Positions 52,075 to 60,645 of a stretch of DNA of 64,000 bases are shown here, in pieces. A program made the position numbers and the translations under genes. Every line of letters begins with the position of its first letter. Positions within the stretch are counted from its first letter, which is position 1. This DNA comes from Pseudo-nitzschia pungens (lineage: Eukaryota; Bacillariophyta; Bacillariophyceae; Bacillariales; Bacillariaceae), in assembly GCA_037355855.1 (NCBI GenBank), contig CM074760.1, forward strand, positions 1,418,501 to 1,482,500, written 5' to 3'. The notes under the pieces were generated by a model. That model was not told where the DNA came from. It worked only from the letters and a program-made list of their open reading frames with translations, and did not search any database.

Positions 52075-53183
52075 CTAAGGGAAATCCTTCTGCTGGAAAC
52101 TGTGTCCCGGATGTTTGACCTTGGAGTTGTCGTTGATTTCGTCTTCATTCTTGGACGTTTTCGCATTGGAGTTAGATTTCTTCTTGAGTTGACCTTGGAT
52201 GAAGCGTTCGCTACCCTCGTAGTTCTCAAGGAGAGTGTACGCGTCTTCGACTGATTGGGGAATGTGATCGGTGCCTTTTGTGAAATCGTTGTGTAGTTCT
52301 CGGCGACATTCTTCGAATCGGTCTCCTGCTTGTCGAATGAAGACAAGTGCGTAGAAACGTTCCGCACATAGTTCACTCAATTTCGTCATCCTGTTGATGT
52401 AATTTGTGGTGCGTGTTCCTCCGGCTTTCTTGAGTTCTTCGATTCCGACGTATTTCTTCAACGGGATACAGTCAAAAAACAGCCCATGTGCTTCGGCGTT
52501 CTTTCTTTTCTCATTGAAGCTTTCGTAGTAGTCGGATAGATTCATGCTGTTTCCGTTGATGTTCAAAACGGAGTATACTAGTTCCAACTAATAGTGGTGG
52601 TCTTGTTGCAGATCTTAGCGACCAGTTTGTAGAGTGCTGGTGCGTCCTTCTTGGTTTCGATGCTCTTGAATTCAGTTTCGGCTCTGACCTTGTTTCGTAG
52701 AGTAGTGGTCATTTGGCCCCATATAATGGCGTAGCATGATGAGAGGTTTCTTTGGACCAGGAAGTTTGCTTCCTTGTATCGTTTCATGTCGAGCTTCCAC
52801 GCTTCTTGTTCCCAAAAGTCTAAGTTGTCGTACTCATCTTTTGTGTGTTTCGTTGGGTGTTCGATTCCGATCAAGGTAATCTCACCTTTCTCCAGTGATG
52901 TTACTTCACTCATGGTGTACTTCTTTCCGATGTAGTTCAGCAGGTGTTCCTTGGAGGTTAGCCATTTGGTTGCCATTCCTTTTCCGAAGTAGAAGATATG
53001 GTCTTCGAGTCCATTCGTTGCGCCTTGAAACTTCTTCTTACTTGCTTCGCTCTTCGAGTTTCTAGTGCCGGTCTTCCCTTTGTTCCAGCTTGATTTCTTG
53101 CCGTTCGAGCTTCCTTCGCTTGAGGCATTGTCGTTCTTCTTGCCATCCATGGCAATGGTAGATCCTGGTTTACTCTCGGTCAT
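52075..53183 (-). pseudogene. Copia gag, frameshifted
   Basis: Gag (capsid-like) reading starts at the ATG at 53183 and runs 201 codons to a stop at 52578. A second frame, shifted by -1, continues from about 52587 to a stop at 52075 with clearly gag-like sequence (YSVLNINGNSMNLSDYYE, then GGTRTTNYINRMTKLSEL), typical of the UBN2-type gag of copia elements. The break near 52580 is best explained by loss of one base in TTGG(G)AAC. A second -1 shift is then needed to enter pol. Both breaks point the same way. The first looks like decay; the second may be decay or programmed. Confidence 0.8.
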
Positions 53184-53325
53184 CGTTGCGAAGAGAAGTG
53201 AAAAATGTTACCTTTTGATTTTCCTTCTTGATCCAGGATATGATGTCTCCGTATCAGTCTTCCTTGACGTTGATACGGTTTGAAATGTATCTGTTGCGTT
53301 ATACGCACCCCTTTTCTAGAATTTA

Positions 53326-53557
53326 TCTTGAACCTGAGATCACGCTCTATTGCTTCACGAAGGATGAATATGCAAATAGTGGTGATGCAGATCAGCTTGT
53401 TGTTATAATGGTTGTTTTATTTTAGTAAATTCTAGAAAAGTGAGAAGAATCTGATTTGAATGTGATTTGGTAAATCACTCAAGTTTATCCTTGTTCTCGT
53501 TGTTTTCCGTGTTATCACTGTTTTGGTCCTTGTAGGAATTCAATCTTGTCTCATTTC
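53326..53557 (-). repeat. Copia 5' LTR, part next to the coding region
   Basis: 232 bp matching 47519-47751 of the 3' LTR apart from one indel. It is cut at its outer side by the gypsy insertion; the last five bases ATTTC are the gypsy target duplication. The remainder of the LTR is at 59422-59480. Confidence 0.93.
53553..53557. repeat. Target-site duplication of gypsy element, left copy
   Basis: ATTTC directly before the left gypsy LTR. It is repeated exactly at 59417-59421 after the right LTR, and the uninterrupted sequence is seen in the intact copia LTR at 47746-47750. Confidence 0.95.
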
Positions 53558-53748
53558 TGCCGTGCACCGGAATACAGTCACGAGTCCGCTCGGGACTGGA
53601 TTAAGGATAAGGATGAATTACGATTAGCGAGCGTCTGTATCGCCAACAGGGAGACGGTCTCTCAATCCGATAGCAATAGACTAATTGATAGAGCTCACAA
53701 TTTGCATATCACTACTATTCTAATCACTAGTAGACCCGGGGTATGGCA
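53558..53748 (+). repeat. Gypsy 5' LTR
   Basis: 191 bp, no difference found by eye from 59226-59416. Confidence 0.97.
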
Positions 53749-53774
53749 TGATTTTAAAATCAAGCTGAGCGCTG

Positions 53775-54437
53775 ATGACCATGAGCAAGAGAAGGGACCG
53801 ATCGGTCGATAAACCGACGGGACCGAAGAAACTGCCGAAAAATGGAGGCGCAGAGAAGCAAAAAACAGGGAGAAGGATATCCAGTGTCTGCAGCACAAGG
53901 AAGACCGACCCCAGCAACTGTTGGCGCCCAAAGAAGGGAGTAACAGCAGCAACAGAGACACCTAAGTACCTAAACAGGACCATGGTCGACAACAGAAATA
54001 ATGAAATAAGTGTCGAAAAAGTGACACATAATCCAGTAAGTGGACTAATTGGACCAACACTGAGTGGATGGACAGACCGAATAGGGGATGCCAACCAAAA
54101 CCGAAGTATACGGATATCCGGAAAGGTATATAATGAATACCTAAACACCACCAATCCCACGGGAAACGGGAAGTGGGACCGGCCCGGTGATTGCTTAATA
54201 GAGGAGCAACGCCGGAGAACCACGGGAATCGAATCCCACGAAATAAAAACAGAAACAACTCCGGAGAACCACAGGATTCCCGGGAACCAAAGAGAGAAAC
54301 AACTCCCACCATCACGATGGTTGGAAACAAAATCAGTTACAACACGAGTTATCGCGTGGAAATCAAATCTAGTAGCAAAAACTGCAAAATCTGGAACAGT
54401 CACTCTTGCTCATTTCCACACTAAAATTAGCAGATAA
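53775..54437 (+). CDS. Open frame in gypsy leader, unknown
   Basis: A 220-codon frame from an ATG at 53775 occupies most of the leader between the 5' LTR and gag, in the same frame as gag but closed by TAA 48 bp before the gag start. The protein is polar and basic, rich in Arg, Lys, Thr and Asn, without a recognised domain, and contains a repeated CCGGAGAACCAC-encoded phrase. It could encode an accessory product, regulate gag translation as an upstream frame, or be chance in sequence of low T content. The opposite strand is also open here (53720-54403), which weakens the coding case. Confidence 0.35.
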   Translation: MTMSKRRDRSVDKPTGPKKLPKNGGAEKQKTGRRISSVCSTRKTDPSNCWRPKKGVTAATETPKYLNRTMVDNRNNEISVEKVTHNPVSGLIGPTLSGWTDRIGDANQNRSIRISGKVYNEYLNTTNPTGNGKWDRPGDCLIEEQRRRTTGIESHEIKTETTPENHRIPGNQREKQLPPSRWLETKSVTTRVIAWKSNLVAKTAKSGTVTLAHFHTKISR

Positions 54438-54485
54438 CAAAAATAAAGTAACTAAACCAAATAAAGTAAATAAAACTGATTAACC

Positions 54486-55925
54486 ATGGCGACCAAAGGA
54501 ACCAAATTGAAACCCTTCAACGTCACACGGGAGGACTGGCCGGAAGACGCCAACACCGTAAAGATGAATGTAGACAGCGAACAAGGTGGAATCGCATTCA
54601 GCGACTACCTAAAGGTTCTCAATGGTACTGAAAGACCAGAACTCTTCCTTATCTGGAAGAGAGACTTTGACCAGAAAATTGCTGGCAATGACAAACTCAA
54701 CGGGGACCAGAAATTGGAGGTTCTACAGAGAATCCTCTCTATTGAGGCACTCGGACTTGTCCAGCGAACGCTCAAGCGGACCTACTTGGCCGAGCCGACC
54801 CACAAGGTCCATCACACGAGACAAGTACAGAAAAAGATCCAAGAGATCGAGCAAAGGGACCAAGCAAACATCCTGCTGTCACTAGGGCAAGACGCCACCG
54901 AAACTCCCACGGGAGCCTCCAAGGAGAAGGCAAAGGAGCAAGCTCCAAACGCCGACAAAACCGACACCGCCAAGGCGAGTTCGGACAAAGAATCGGAGAC
55001 CAACAACCTCGAGTCTCCAATCCCAAAGAAAAAGGTCGCAAGCGCCCTCATCCAGTACTACCAATCCCAGGAGTACAGAAAGGATGTCATCGAGGAATGC
55101 ATGCATGCCCTCAAACTCAAAATCTTTGGCAATGACCAACACGGCAAGCGCTCGTATATCGTCCTCCGCCGATTCATGCGAGGCATGCGCGTGGACCTCA
55201 AACATGGCATTAGAGCCTGGGCCAACCGAATGGCCGAACTCCAAAGCTACCTCCCAGATTGCCTCTGGGAATGTGGCAGTGACCAAATGGAAACACCAAG
55301 AAGTTTCACCCAAGGAGAAATGAAGGAAATCCTAGATGCCAACATGACCCACTCCCAACGCGAGAAGCTGGAGCACATTAGTTGGGACCTCTACACCCAC
55401 TCCTTTAACACCACTATCGACAAGCTCGAAAACCTGGAAATCACCATCCGGAAGGAAGCACTAATGCAACAACGCATCACCGACCTCGAAAAGCAGACCG
55501 GCGTCACCAAGAAGACCCCCAAGGCCGCATCTGGGGGAGGAACCCATCACGGGAAATCCCCTGGCAAAAAGAAGCGCCCTGTGGATAACGGCAACAAACA
55601 GTTATGCAAGACATGTGGCAAGGTCCATGCCGGCAAATGCTGGAAACTAACCGGTGGTCCCCACAAGAAGGGGAAGTTCGACCGGGAAACCATCAACCTG
55701 CTCAAGGAGCATTTTGTGGCAAAAGAACAAGACTCAGACACTGAGCAACACTCCAAACCCCACTGGGGAAGGAACCTATCGAACCACGAGTACTCTTATG
55801 TACTGGCCACGGCCCAAGCTGACCACGAAGTCTCCGATGACGAGATCGACATCTCCGAACGGGAACTCAAAGAGTACAGAAGAAAGTACAGGAAGACCTT
55901 TAAAAAGAAAGGATCCCACAACTGA
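54486..55925 (+). CDS. Gypsy gag polyprotein
   Basis: 479 residues from the ATG at 54486 in a good context (TTAACCATGG). A capsid-like helical region covers about 35-310, interrupted by a Lys/Ala/Glu-rich insert. The nucleocapsid part has a Lys-rich segment and a compact zinc-knuckle-like CKTCGKVHAGKC (CX2CX3HX3C, shorter than the usual CX2CX4HX4C). The tail is acidic, then basic. It ends in a TGA at 55923-55925, directly followed in the same frame by the ATG of pol. Confidence 0.9.
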   Translation: MATKGTKLKPFNVTREDWPEDANTVKMNVDSEQGGIAFSDYLKVLNGTERPELFLIWKRDFDQKIAGNDKLNGDQKLEVLQRILSIEALGLVQRTLKRTYLAEPTHKVHHTRQVQKKIQEIEQRDQANILLSLGQDATETPTGASKEKAKEQAPNADKTDTAKASSDKESETNNLESPIPKKKVASALIQYYQSQEYRKDVIEECMHALKLKIFGNDQHGKRSYIVLRRFMRGMRVDLKHGIRAWANRMAELQSYLPDCLWECGSDQMETPRSFTQGEMKEILDANMTHSQREKLEHISWDLYTHSFNTTIDKLENLEITIRKEALMQQRITDLEKQTGVTKKTPKAASGGGTHHGKSPGKKKRPVDNGNKQLCKTCGKVHAGKCWKLTGGPHKKGKFDRETINLLKEHFVAKEQDSDTEQHSKPHWGRNLSNHEYSYVLATAQADHEVSDDEIDISERELKEYRRKYRKTFKKKGSHN

Positions 55926-58900
55926 ATGGCTTCCGATGCCATCCACACCGGACCGCGCGTAATCAACCGATTCGCAGACGTCTGTGTGGAGGTATTGGAC
56001 CACAAGGGAAGGGGGAGGATGCTCCGGGGCCTACTCGACTCCGGGTGCTCCAAATCCATCATACTAAGGCACTTTGTCGACCGAAGTCAACTAACGAACC
56101 GAGACCGAAGATCTGTCACCTACAACACATATGGGGGCAAGTTCAGAACCAAGTCTGCGGCTTCAGTGGGACTAAGGCTGATAGAATTTTCAAACTCCAA
56201 GACCATCAAGTGGACCTTTCAAGTGGATGAATACCATCACCACGAAGAAGTACCCTATGACATGATTATAGGATCCGACCTAATGGCACAACTGGGACTG
56301 GATATAAAATACAGCTCCCGTACGATCGAATGGCAGGGTGACTCTATTCCCATGAAGGGGATGGGGGAGCTCTCCGACCCGGACAAATGTGAGGCAGTAT
56401 TCTTTGCCAACACACAAAGTCCAATCCTCCAACAAGAGGAAGAAAGGCAAGCCAAAATCCTGGACGCCGACTACTCCAAAGTCGATATAGATGCTATGGT
56501 CAATGACCTGGAGATTACAGACGCGTCCAAGGAAGCGCTGAAGAAAACACTGAAGAAATTCCCAACACTCTTTGGAGGAGGATTGGGTCTGCTCAAAAAT
56601 ATCGAACCGGTGTCCATTGAACTCCAACCAGGGGTCAAACCGGTCCGGCAGAGGTACTATTCTGTACCCCATGCCTTTGAACAGGCACTACGAAAGGAGA
56701 TCACCAGGCTCTGTGATATTGGAGTCCTGGAAAAACTCCCCCACGATGACGACTCACCGTGGGCATCCCCTACCTTCTGTCAACCCAAGAAGACAGGGGA
56801 CATTCGCGTCCTAACCGACTTTCGAAAGATGAACGTAGCCATCCAAAGAAAACCATTCCCACTACCACGAATAGGGGAAACAATCCAAAGACTACAAAAG
56901 TTCAAGTCAGCTACGGCGCTTGACTTGTCCCAGGGATATTATACCATTCCCATTTGCAAGGAGAGCCAAAAGATTTGCTCCACCATTTTACCATGGGGAA
57001 AGTATGCCTACAAGAGACTGGCAATGGGAATCGCATGCGCACCGGATATCTTCCAATCCGTCATGATGAACCTACTCGGTGACCTGGACTATGTGCTGGT
57101 CTATATTGATGATATCCTCATCATCCAGCGAGAAGGGGAATCCGAACAGGATCACCTCAATAAGATAGATACAGTCCTACAGAGACTGGACGATGCTGGC
57201 TTCCGAGCCAACCTCAGAAAATCCTTTTTCATGCAAAAAGAAGTGGAATATCTGGGATTTCTGTTAACAACAGAAGGCATTCAGCCCCAACCAAAGAAAC
57301 TGGAGGCGATGAAGCGCCTAGAAGCCCCCAAGAACACCAAGCAACTCAAGATGTTCCTTGGAATGGTAAATTTCTACCGGGACATGTGGAAGCGCCGCTC
57401 CCACATCCTAGCCCCTCTAAACAAGCTAGCAGGGAAAAAGGGCAAAATGAATTGGTACTGGGGTCCAGCAGAGCAGAAAGCTTTCATGGAGGCGAAAAGA
57501 ATGCTCGCAGATGAAGCAAAGCTTGCATTCCCAGACTTTACGAAACCATTTCATCTCTACTCAGACGCCAGTGACAGGCAACTGGGAGCAACTGTATGCC
57601 AGGATGGCAAGCCCCTTGGTTTCTACACCCGGAAGCTGAACTCTGCGCAGCTCAACTACACGGTTGGAGAGAAAGAACTCCTGGGCATAGTAGAAGGGCT
57701 AAAAGCGTTTGAAGGAATCCTGCGAGGACAAGATGTGATTATTCACACAGACCACCTGAACCTACTGTATCAGCAGATGCCGACGCAGAGAATGGTCCGG
57801 TGGAGACTCCTTATGGAGGAGTTCCATCCAGTAGTCAAGCATGTTGCGGGCAAAGACAATGATGCAGCAGACGCACTGTCTCGCCTGGACATTACTGATG
57901 ATCCAGCGGACACAGTGGAATGGCTACCACCGAATAAGCCCCTCACCTACGCGGATGAGGAAGAGCACCTCCGGCAACTCCTATTCCCACTTGGAGAAGA
58001 AGCTCCGGAAGAATTCCAGGGCAATAGTGCATTCCCACTTGCCCCGGACATGATTCAGTTCTACCAGCAAAAGGACACAGGAATCATGAGTGCTCTGGAA
58101 AAAGACAACCGACTGACCACCAAAATGGTGGAAGGTTACAGTCTAATCCACAAAGAAGGAAAGATTCTGATTCCCGATAAACTCAAGGATAGAGTTATGG
58201 AATGGTACCACAGCATGTTGGTCCATCCCGGAGAAAAGAGAATGGAACAGAGCATACGCTCAGTCTTCACCTGGAAAGGCCTACGGAAGGACGTCCAGGA
58301 CCTTTGTAAGCACTGCCACACGTGTCAGATGTTTAAGAAGAGTGGCCGGAAGAAGTATGGACTACTACCGGAAAAAGCAGCTGAGGTCACCAAATGGCAG
58401 AGGGTCAATGTGGACCTCTGGGGACCTGCAACTGTCCACAACAAAAATGGTAAAGACTACCAAATCCATGTCCTCACCATGGTGGACCCAGTGACCGGAT
58501 GGTTTGAACTGGCTCACCTGAAGGACTCCCCAAATGCAGCAGAAACTCAACGATTGTTGGACAGCACCTGGCTGGCAAGGTATCCGCGCCCAAAGGAAAT
58601 TGGCTTTGATGGCAGGAGTGAGTTCAAAGCAGAGTTCCAAGAGCTCTGCGAGAACATGGGGATGAAAAGAAAGCCCAGTGGGGCTTGGAACCCACAGTCC
58701 AACTCGGTGTTGGAAAGGATTCATCAGGTATTAAAGGACTGTCTGTTGTCCTTCAACCTGGAAAATAGGGACCTCCACGAGAAGGACCCTTTTGAGGAAT
58801 TCACCACCAAGGCAGCATATGCTATCAGAAGCGCCATCCATACTACCCTGGGGTACTCCCCAGCGCAACTGGTGTTTGGTCGAGACATGTTCATACCGGT

Positions 58901-59201
58901 GAACTTCCCAGTGGATTGGGAAGCAATCCAAGCAAGGAAGCAGAAAAGCATCCACAAGAGCAACATCAGGGAAAACCAGAAGAGGATCCCCCATGTCTAT
59001 AAAGAAGGAGACTATGTCACCCTGGAAAGGAAGGGCATTATTCCAAAACTATCCTTCCCACGGCAAGGACCTTACAAGGTGCTCAAGGCCCATGATAATG
59101 GAACTGTAACTATTGAAACTGCTCCTTTTGTAACTGATCGGGTTAACATCAGGAGAGTCCACCCCTATTATTGCAGGGGTAGCCCTGAACCAGAGAAGTA
59201 A
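55926..59201 (+). CDS. Gypsy pol polyprotein (PR, RT, RNase H, INT)
   Basis: 1091 residues from the ATG at 55926, the first codon after the gag stop and in frame with gag. Aspartic protease with D38-S39-G40 (LLDSGCSKS). Reverse transcriptase with DFRKMN, LDLSQGYYTIP and the catalytic YIDD at 393-396. RNase H with LYSDASDRQLGA and an HTDH motif. Integrase with zinc finger His762, His767, Cys797 and Cys800, and a catalytic triad Asp830 (VDLWGPA), Asp895 (FDGRSEF) and Glu930 (VLERIHQ). A GPY/F-type module follows (RQGPYKVLKAHDNGTV); no chromodomain is seen after it. No internal stop or frameshift. Pol would normally be made as a gag-pol fusion, so the TGA must be read through, or the ribosome must reinitiate at the adjacent ATG. 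Confidence 0.96.
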   Translation: MASDAIHTGPRVINRFADVCVEVLDHKGRGRMLRGLLDSGCSKSIILRHFVDRSQLTNRDRRSVTYNTYGGKFRTKSAASVGLRLIEFSNSKTIKWTFQVDEYHHHEEVPYDMIIGSDLMAQLGLDIKYSSRTIEWQGDSIPMKGMGELSDPDKCEAVFFANTQSPILQQEEERQAKILDADYSKVDIDAMVNDLEITDASKEALKKTLKKFPTLFGGGLGLLKNIEPVSIELQPGVKPVRQRYYSVPHAFEQALRKEITRLCDIGVLEKLPHDDDSPWASPTFCQPKKTGDIRVLTDFRKMNVAIQRKPFPLPRIGETIQRLQKFKSATALDLSQGYYTIPICKESQKICSTILPWGKYAYKRLAMGIACAPDIFQSVMMNLLGDLDYVLVYIDDILIIQREGESEQDHLNKIDTVLQRLDDAGFRANLRKSFFMQKEVEYLGFLLTTEGIQPQPKKLEAMKRLEAPKNTKQLKMFLGMVNFYRDMWKRRSHILAPLNKLAGKKGKMNWYWGPAEQKAFMEAKRMLADEAKLAFPDFTKPFHLYSDASDRQLGATVCQDGKPLGFYTRKLNSAQLNYTVGEKELLGIVEGLKAFEGILRGQDVIIHTDHLNLLYQQMPTQRMVRWRLLMEEFHPVVKHVAGKDNDAADALSRLDITDDPADTVEWLPPNKPLTYADEEEHLRQLLFPLGEEAPEEFQGNSAFPLAPDMIQFYQQKDTGIMSALEKDNRLTTKMVEGYSLIHKEGKILIPDKLKDRVMEWYHSMLVHPGEKRMEQSIRSVFTWKGLRKDVQDLCKHCHTCQMFKKSGRKKYGLLPEKAAEVTKWQRVNVDLWGPATVHNKNGKDYQIHVLTMVDPVTGWFELAHLKDSPNAAETQRLLDSTWLARYPRPKEIGFDGRSEFKAEFQELCENMGMKRKPSGAWNPQSNSVLERIHQVLKDCLLSFNLENRDLHEKDPFEEFTTKAAYAIRSAIHTTLGYSPAQLVFGRDMFIPVNFPVDWEAIQARKQKSIHKSNIRENQKRIPHVYKEGDYVTLERKGIIPKLSFPRQGPYKVLKAHDNGTVTIETAPFVTDRVNIRRVHPYYCRGSPEPEK

Positions 59202-59225
59202 TTATTACAGTACCATGGAGGAGCA

Positions 59226-59416
59226 TGCCGTGCACCGGAATACAGTCACGAGTCCGCTCGGGACTGGATTAAGGATAAGGATGAATTACGATTAGCGAGC
59301 GTCTGTATCGCCAACAGGGAGACGGTCTCTCAATCCGATAGCAATAGACTAATTGATAGAGCTCACAATTTGCATATCACTACTATTCTAATCACTAGTA
59401 GACCCGGGGTATGGCA
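59226..59416 (+). repeat. Gypsy 3' LTR
   Basis: 191 bp, same as the 5' LTR by eye; begins 25 bp after the pol stop. Confidence 0.97.
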
Positions 59417-59421
59417 ATTTC

Positions 59422-59480
59422 CCAGGACCGACTTTGCTTCTCGTCTGTCCGTCAACCGTACTTCAGCATTGGTTTCAACA
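59422..59480 (-). repeat. Copia 5' LTR, outer part displaced by gypsy
   Basis: 59 bp matching 47752-47810 of the 3' LTR without a difference seen. It is separated from the rest of its LTR by the 5.86-kb gypsy element and its ATTTC duplication (59417-59421). Confidence 0.92.
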
Positions 59481-59485
59481 CCTCT

Positions 59486-60645
59486 TTCGCGGTCCGAATT
59501 TGATGGTCTCTCTCAATTTTTTCTACACAATCCTGATCCGCAGCCCCTACAGTAGTCCTCGTGCGAATACGTACTTTGCTGCGCGTTGACCGGCGAAAGA
59601 TGTTGAGGATTGTTTGTATGTACGAACCGGTAATGCGACGCTTCCATTGCGGGACGACGGGGCAAGGAACGGAATGGTAGTCTGCACCACTCAAAGGTTC
59701 GAAACACGAATTTTCTGAGGAACGAAATTCTGGATTCTCGATTTCGGGCTTGCCAATCGATCATGGTTGTAGACCGAGACGGAACTACGGGTAACCTACC
59801 GAAGAGACTTGAAAGGCGTCCATTCGGTCTGTCACATCGGTTTCGATGCGAAATGATTCGGGCTCTGCCGTGTTCTCCTGCGGATCCCGCTACTACGTAC
59901 TTGGTACTTGCACTCCCAAAATAATTGCGCCGAACAAAAATTCACGCTTGTACACGTAATCTTACCGTACGAGTAAGGCTTATCCATTCACACTTCATTT
60001 ATCATGGATCGATAGCAAACTCTCAGAAACGAAGTTCTGGAGAAAATCGTTCTCTCCCGACCAAGTTTTTTAGTTGCCTGTCTGTCATCCAATTTTTTCG
60101 CCCTTTCCCGAGTCCTTTTCCTACCTCATACCCTACGGGACTCTCGATCACGAACAAAATTCTGCAATCAAAAACAATTCCGCTGCCGGTAAGTTAACCT
60201 TACTGCACAACATGATGTCCAACCATATTTTATTACGAAGTACTCGTAGTATTTTTTAGTGTTGGTTGGAATGGGATGACACAACATGACACCGCTACGA
60301 ATTCACACCGAGCGACAGGCTGTACCAGTGACATTGGCGGTGCTTAATATCTTGCCATGCTCCAACCTCCAACTCGATGTTGTCCATCGAGTCCAATCGA
60401 CAATATTATTACGTAGTATTATTTATTTATCGTTGTTGATTGATCATTGACATCAAACACCGCATTGGACAGGCAGTTTTCGTTGGAGTCTATCACCAGA
60501 CGGCAACGAAACATACCGTTCTTGGAGTCGTTGGAGTTTCCAAATAGCACTCGGCAGTACGAATACTCACTCACCCTGATTCTCTCCTACCGCACCGCAT
60601 CTGTCGAAATCCACAACACGCACCAAAACACACGCAACACAAACA
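59486..60645. other. Intergenic, upstream of methionine aminopeptidase
   Basis: About 1.2 kb following the right target duplication CCTCT (59481-59485). Short frames on both strands carry no recognisable domain. Words such as TAATCTTACCGTACGAGTAAGGCTTA (near 59957) and CCGGTAAGTTAACCTTAC (near 60185) resemble those in other gaps. The last 100 bp are rich in CACAACACGCAC, a likely 5' leader. Confidence 0.5.

Larger units (their letters stand above)
53558..59416 (+). mobile_element. Ty3/gypsy LTR retrotransposon, complete
   Basis: 5.86 kb, plus strand, inserted into the 5' LTR of the copia element. LTRs of 191 bp begin TGCCGTGCACC and end GGTATGGCA, with canonical TG...CA. The order protease, reverse transcriptase, RNase H, integrase defines the gypsy superfamily. 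There is a 737-bp leader, gag at 54486-55925 and pol at 55926-59201. A purine-rich ATGGAGGAGCA precedes the right LTR. No TGG-type primer-binding site follows the left LTR; the sequence there is the palindrome GATTTTAAAATC. LTRs identical by eye and intact frames argue for a very recent, possibly active, element. Confidence 0.97.
47519..59480 (-). mobile_element. Ty1/copia LTR retrotransposon, interrupted by gypsy element
   Basis: Minus-strand element of about 6.1 kb once the inserted gypsy element is removed. Its 3' LTR is 47519-47810 (292 bp). Its 5' LTR is split into 53326-53557 and 59422-59480 (291 bp in total). Between them lie gag (frameshifted) and pol in the order integrase, reverse transcriptase, RNase H, which defines the copia superfamily. 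LTR ends in element orientation are TGTTGAAACC and GGTTCAAGA, so the 5' end is a canonical TG while the 3' end is not CA. The two LTRs differ by one C indel as far as I can see, so the insertion is recent. No TGG-type primer-binding site follows the 5' LTR, which fits either an internal tRNA primer or loss. A purine-rich stretch precedes the 3' LTR. Confidence 0.93.

Noticed and set aside
53720..54403. 227-codon minus-strand frame in the gypsy leader
   Set aside because: Hydrophobic Phe/Ser-rich translation typical of the complement of an A-rich leader; no domain.
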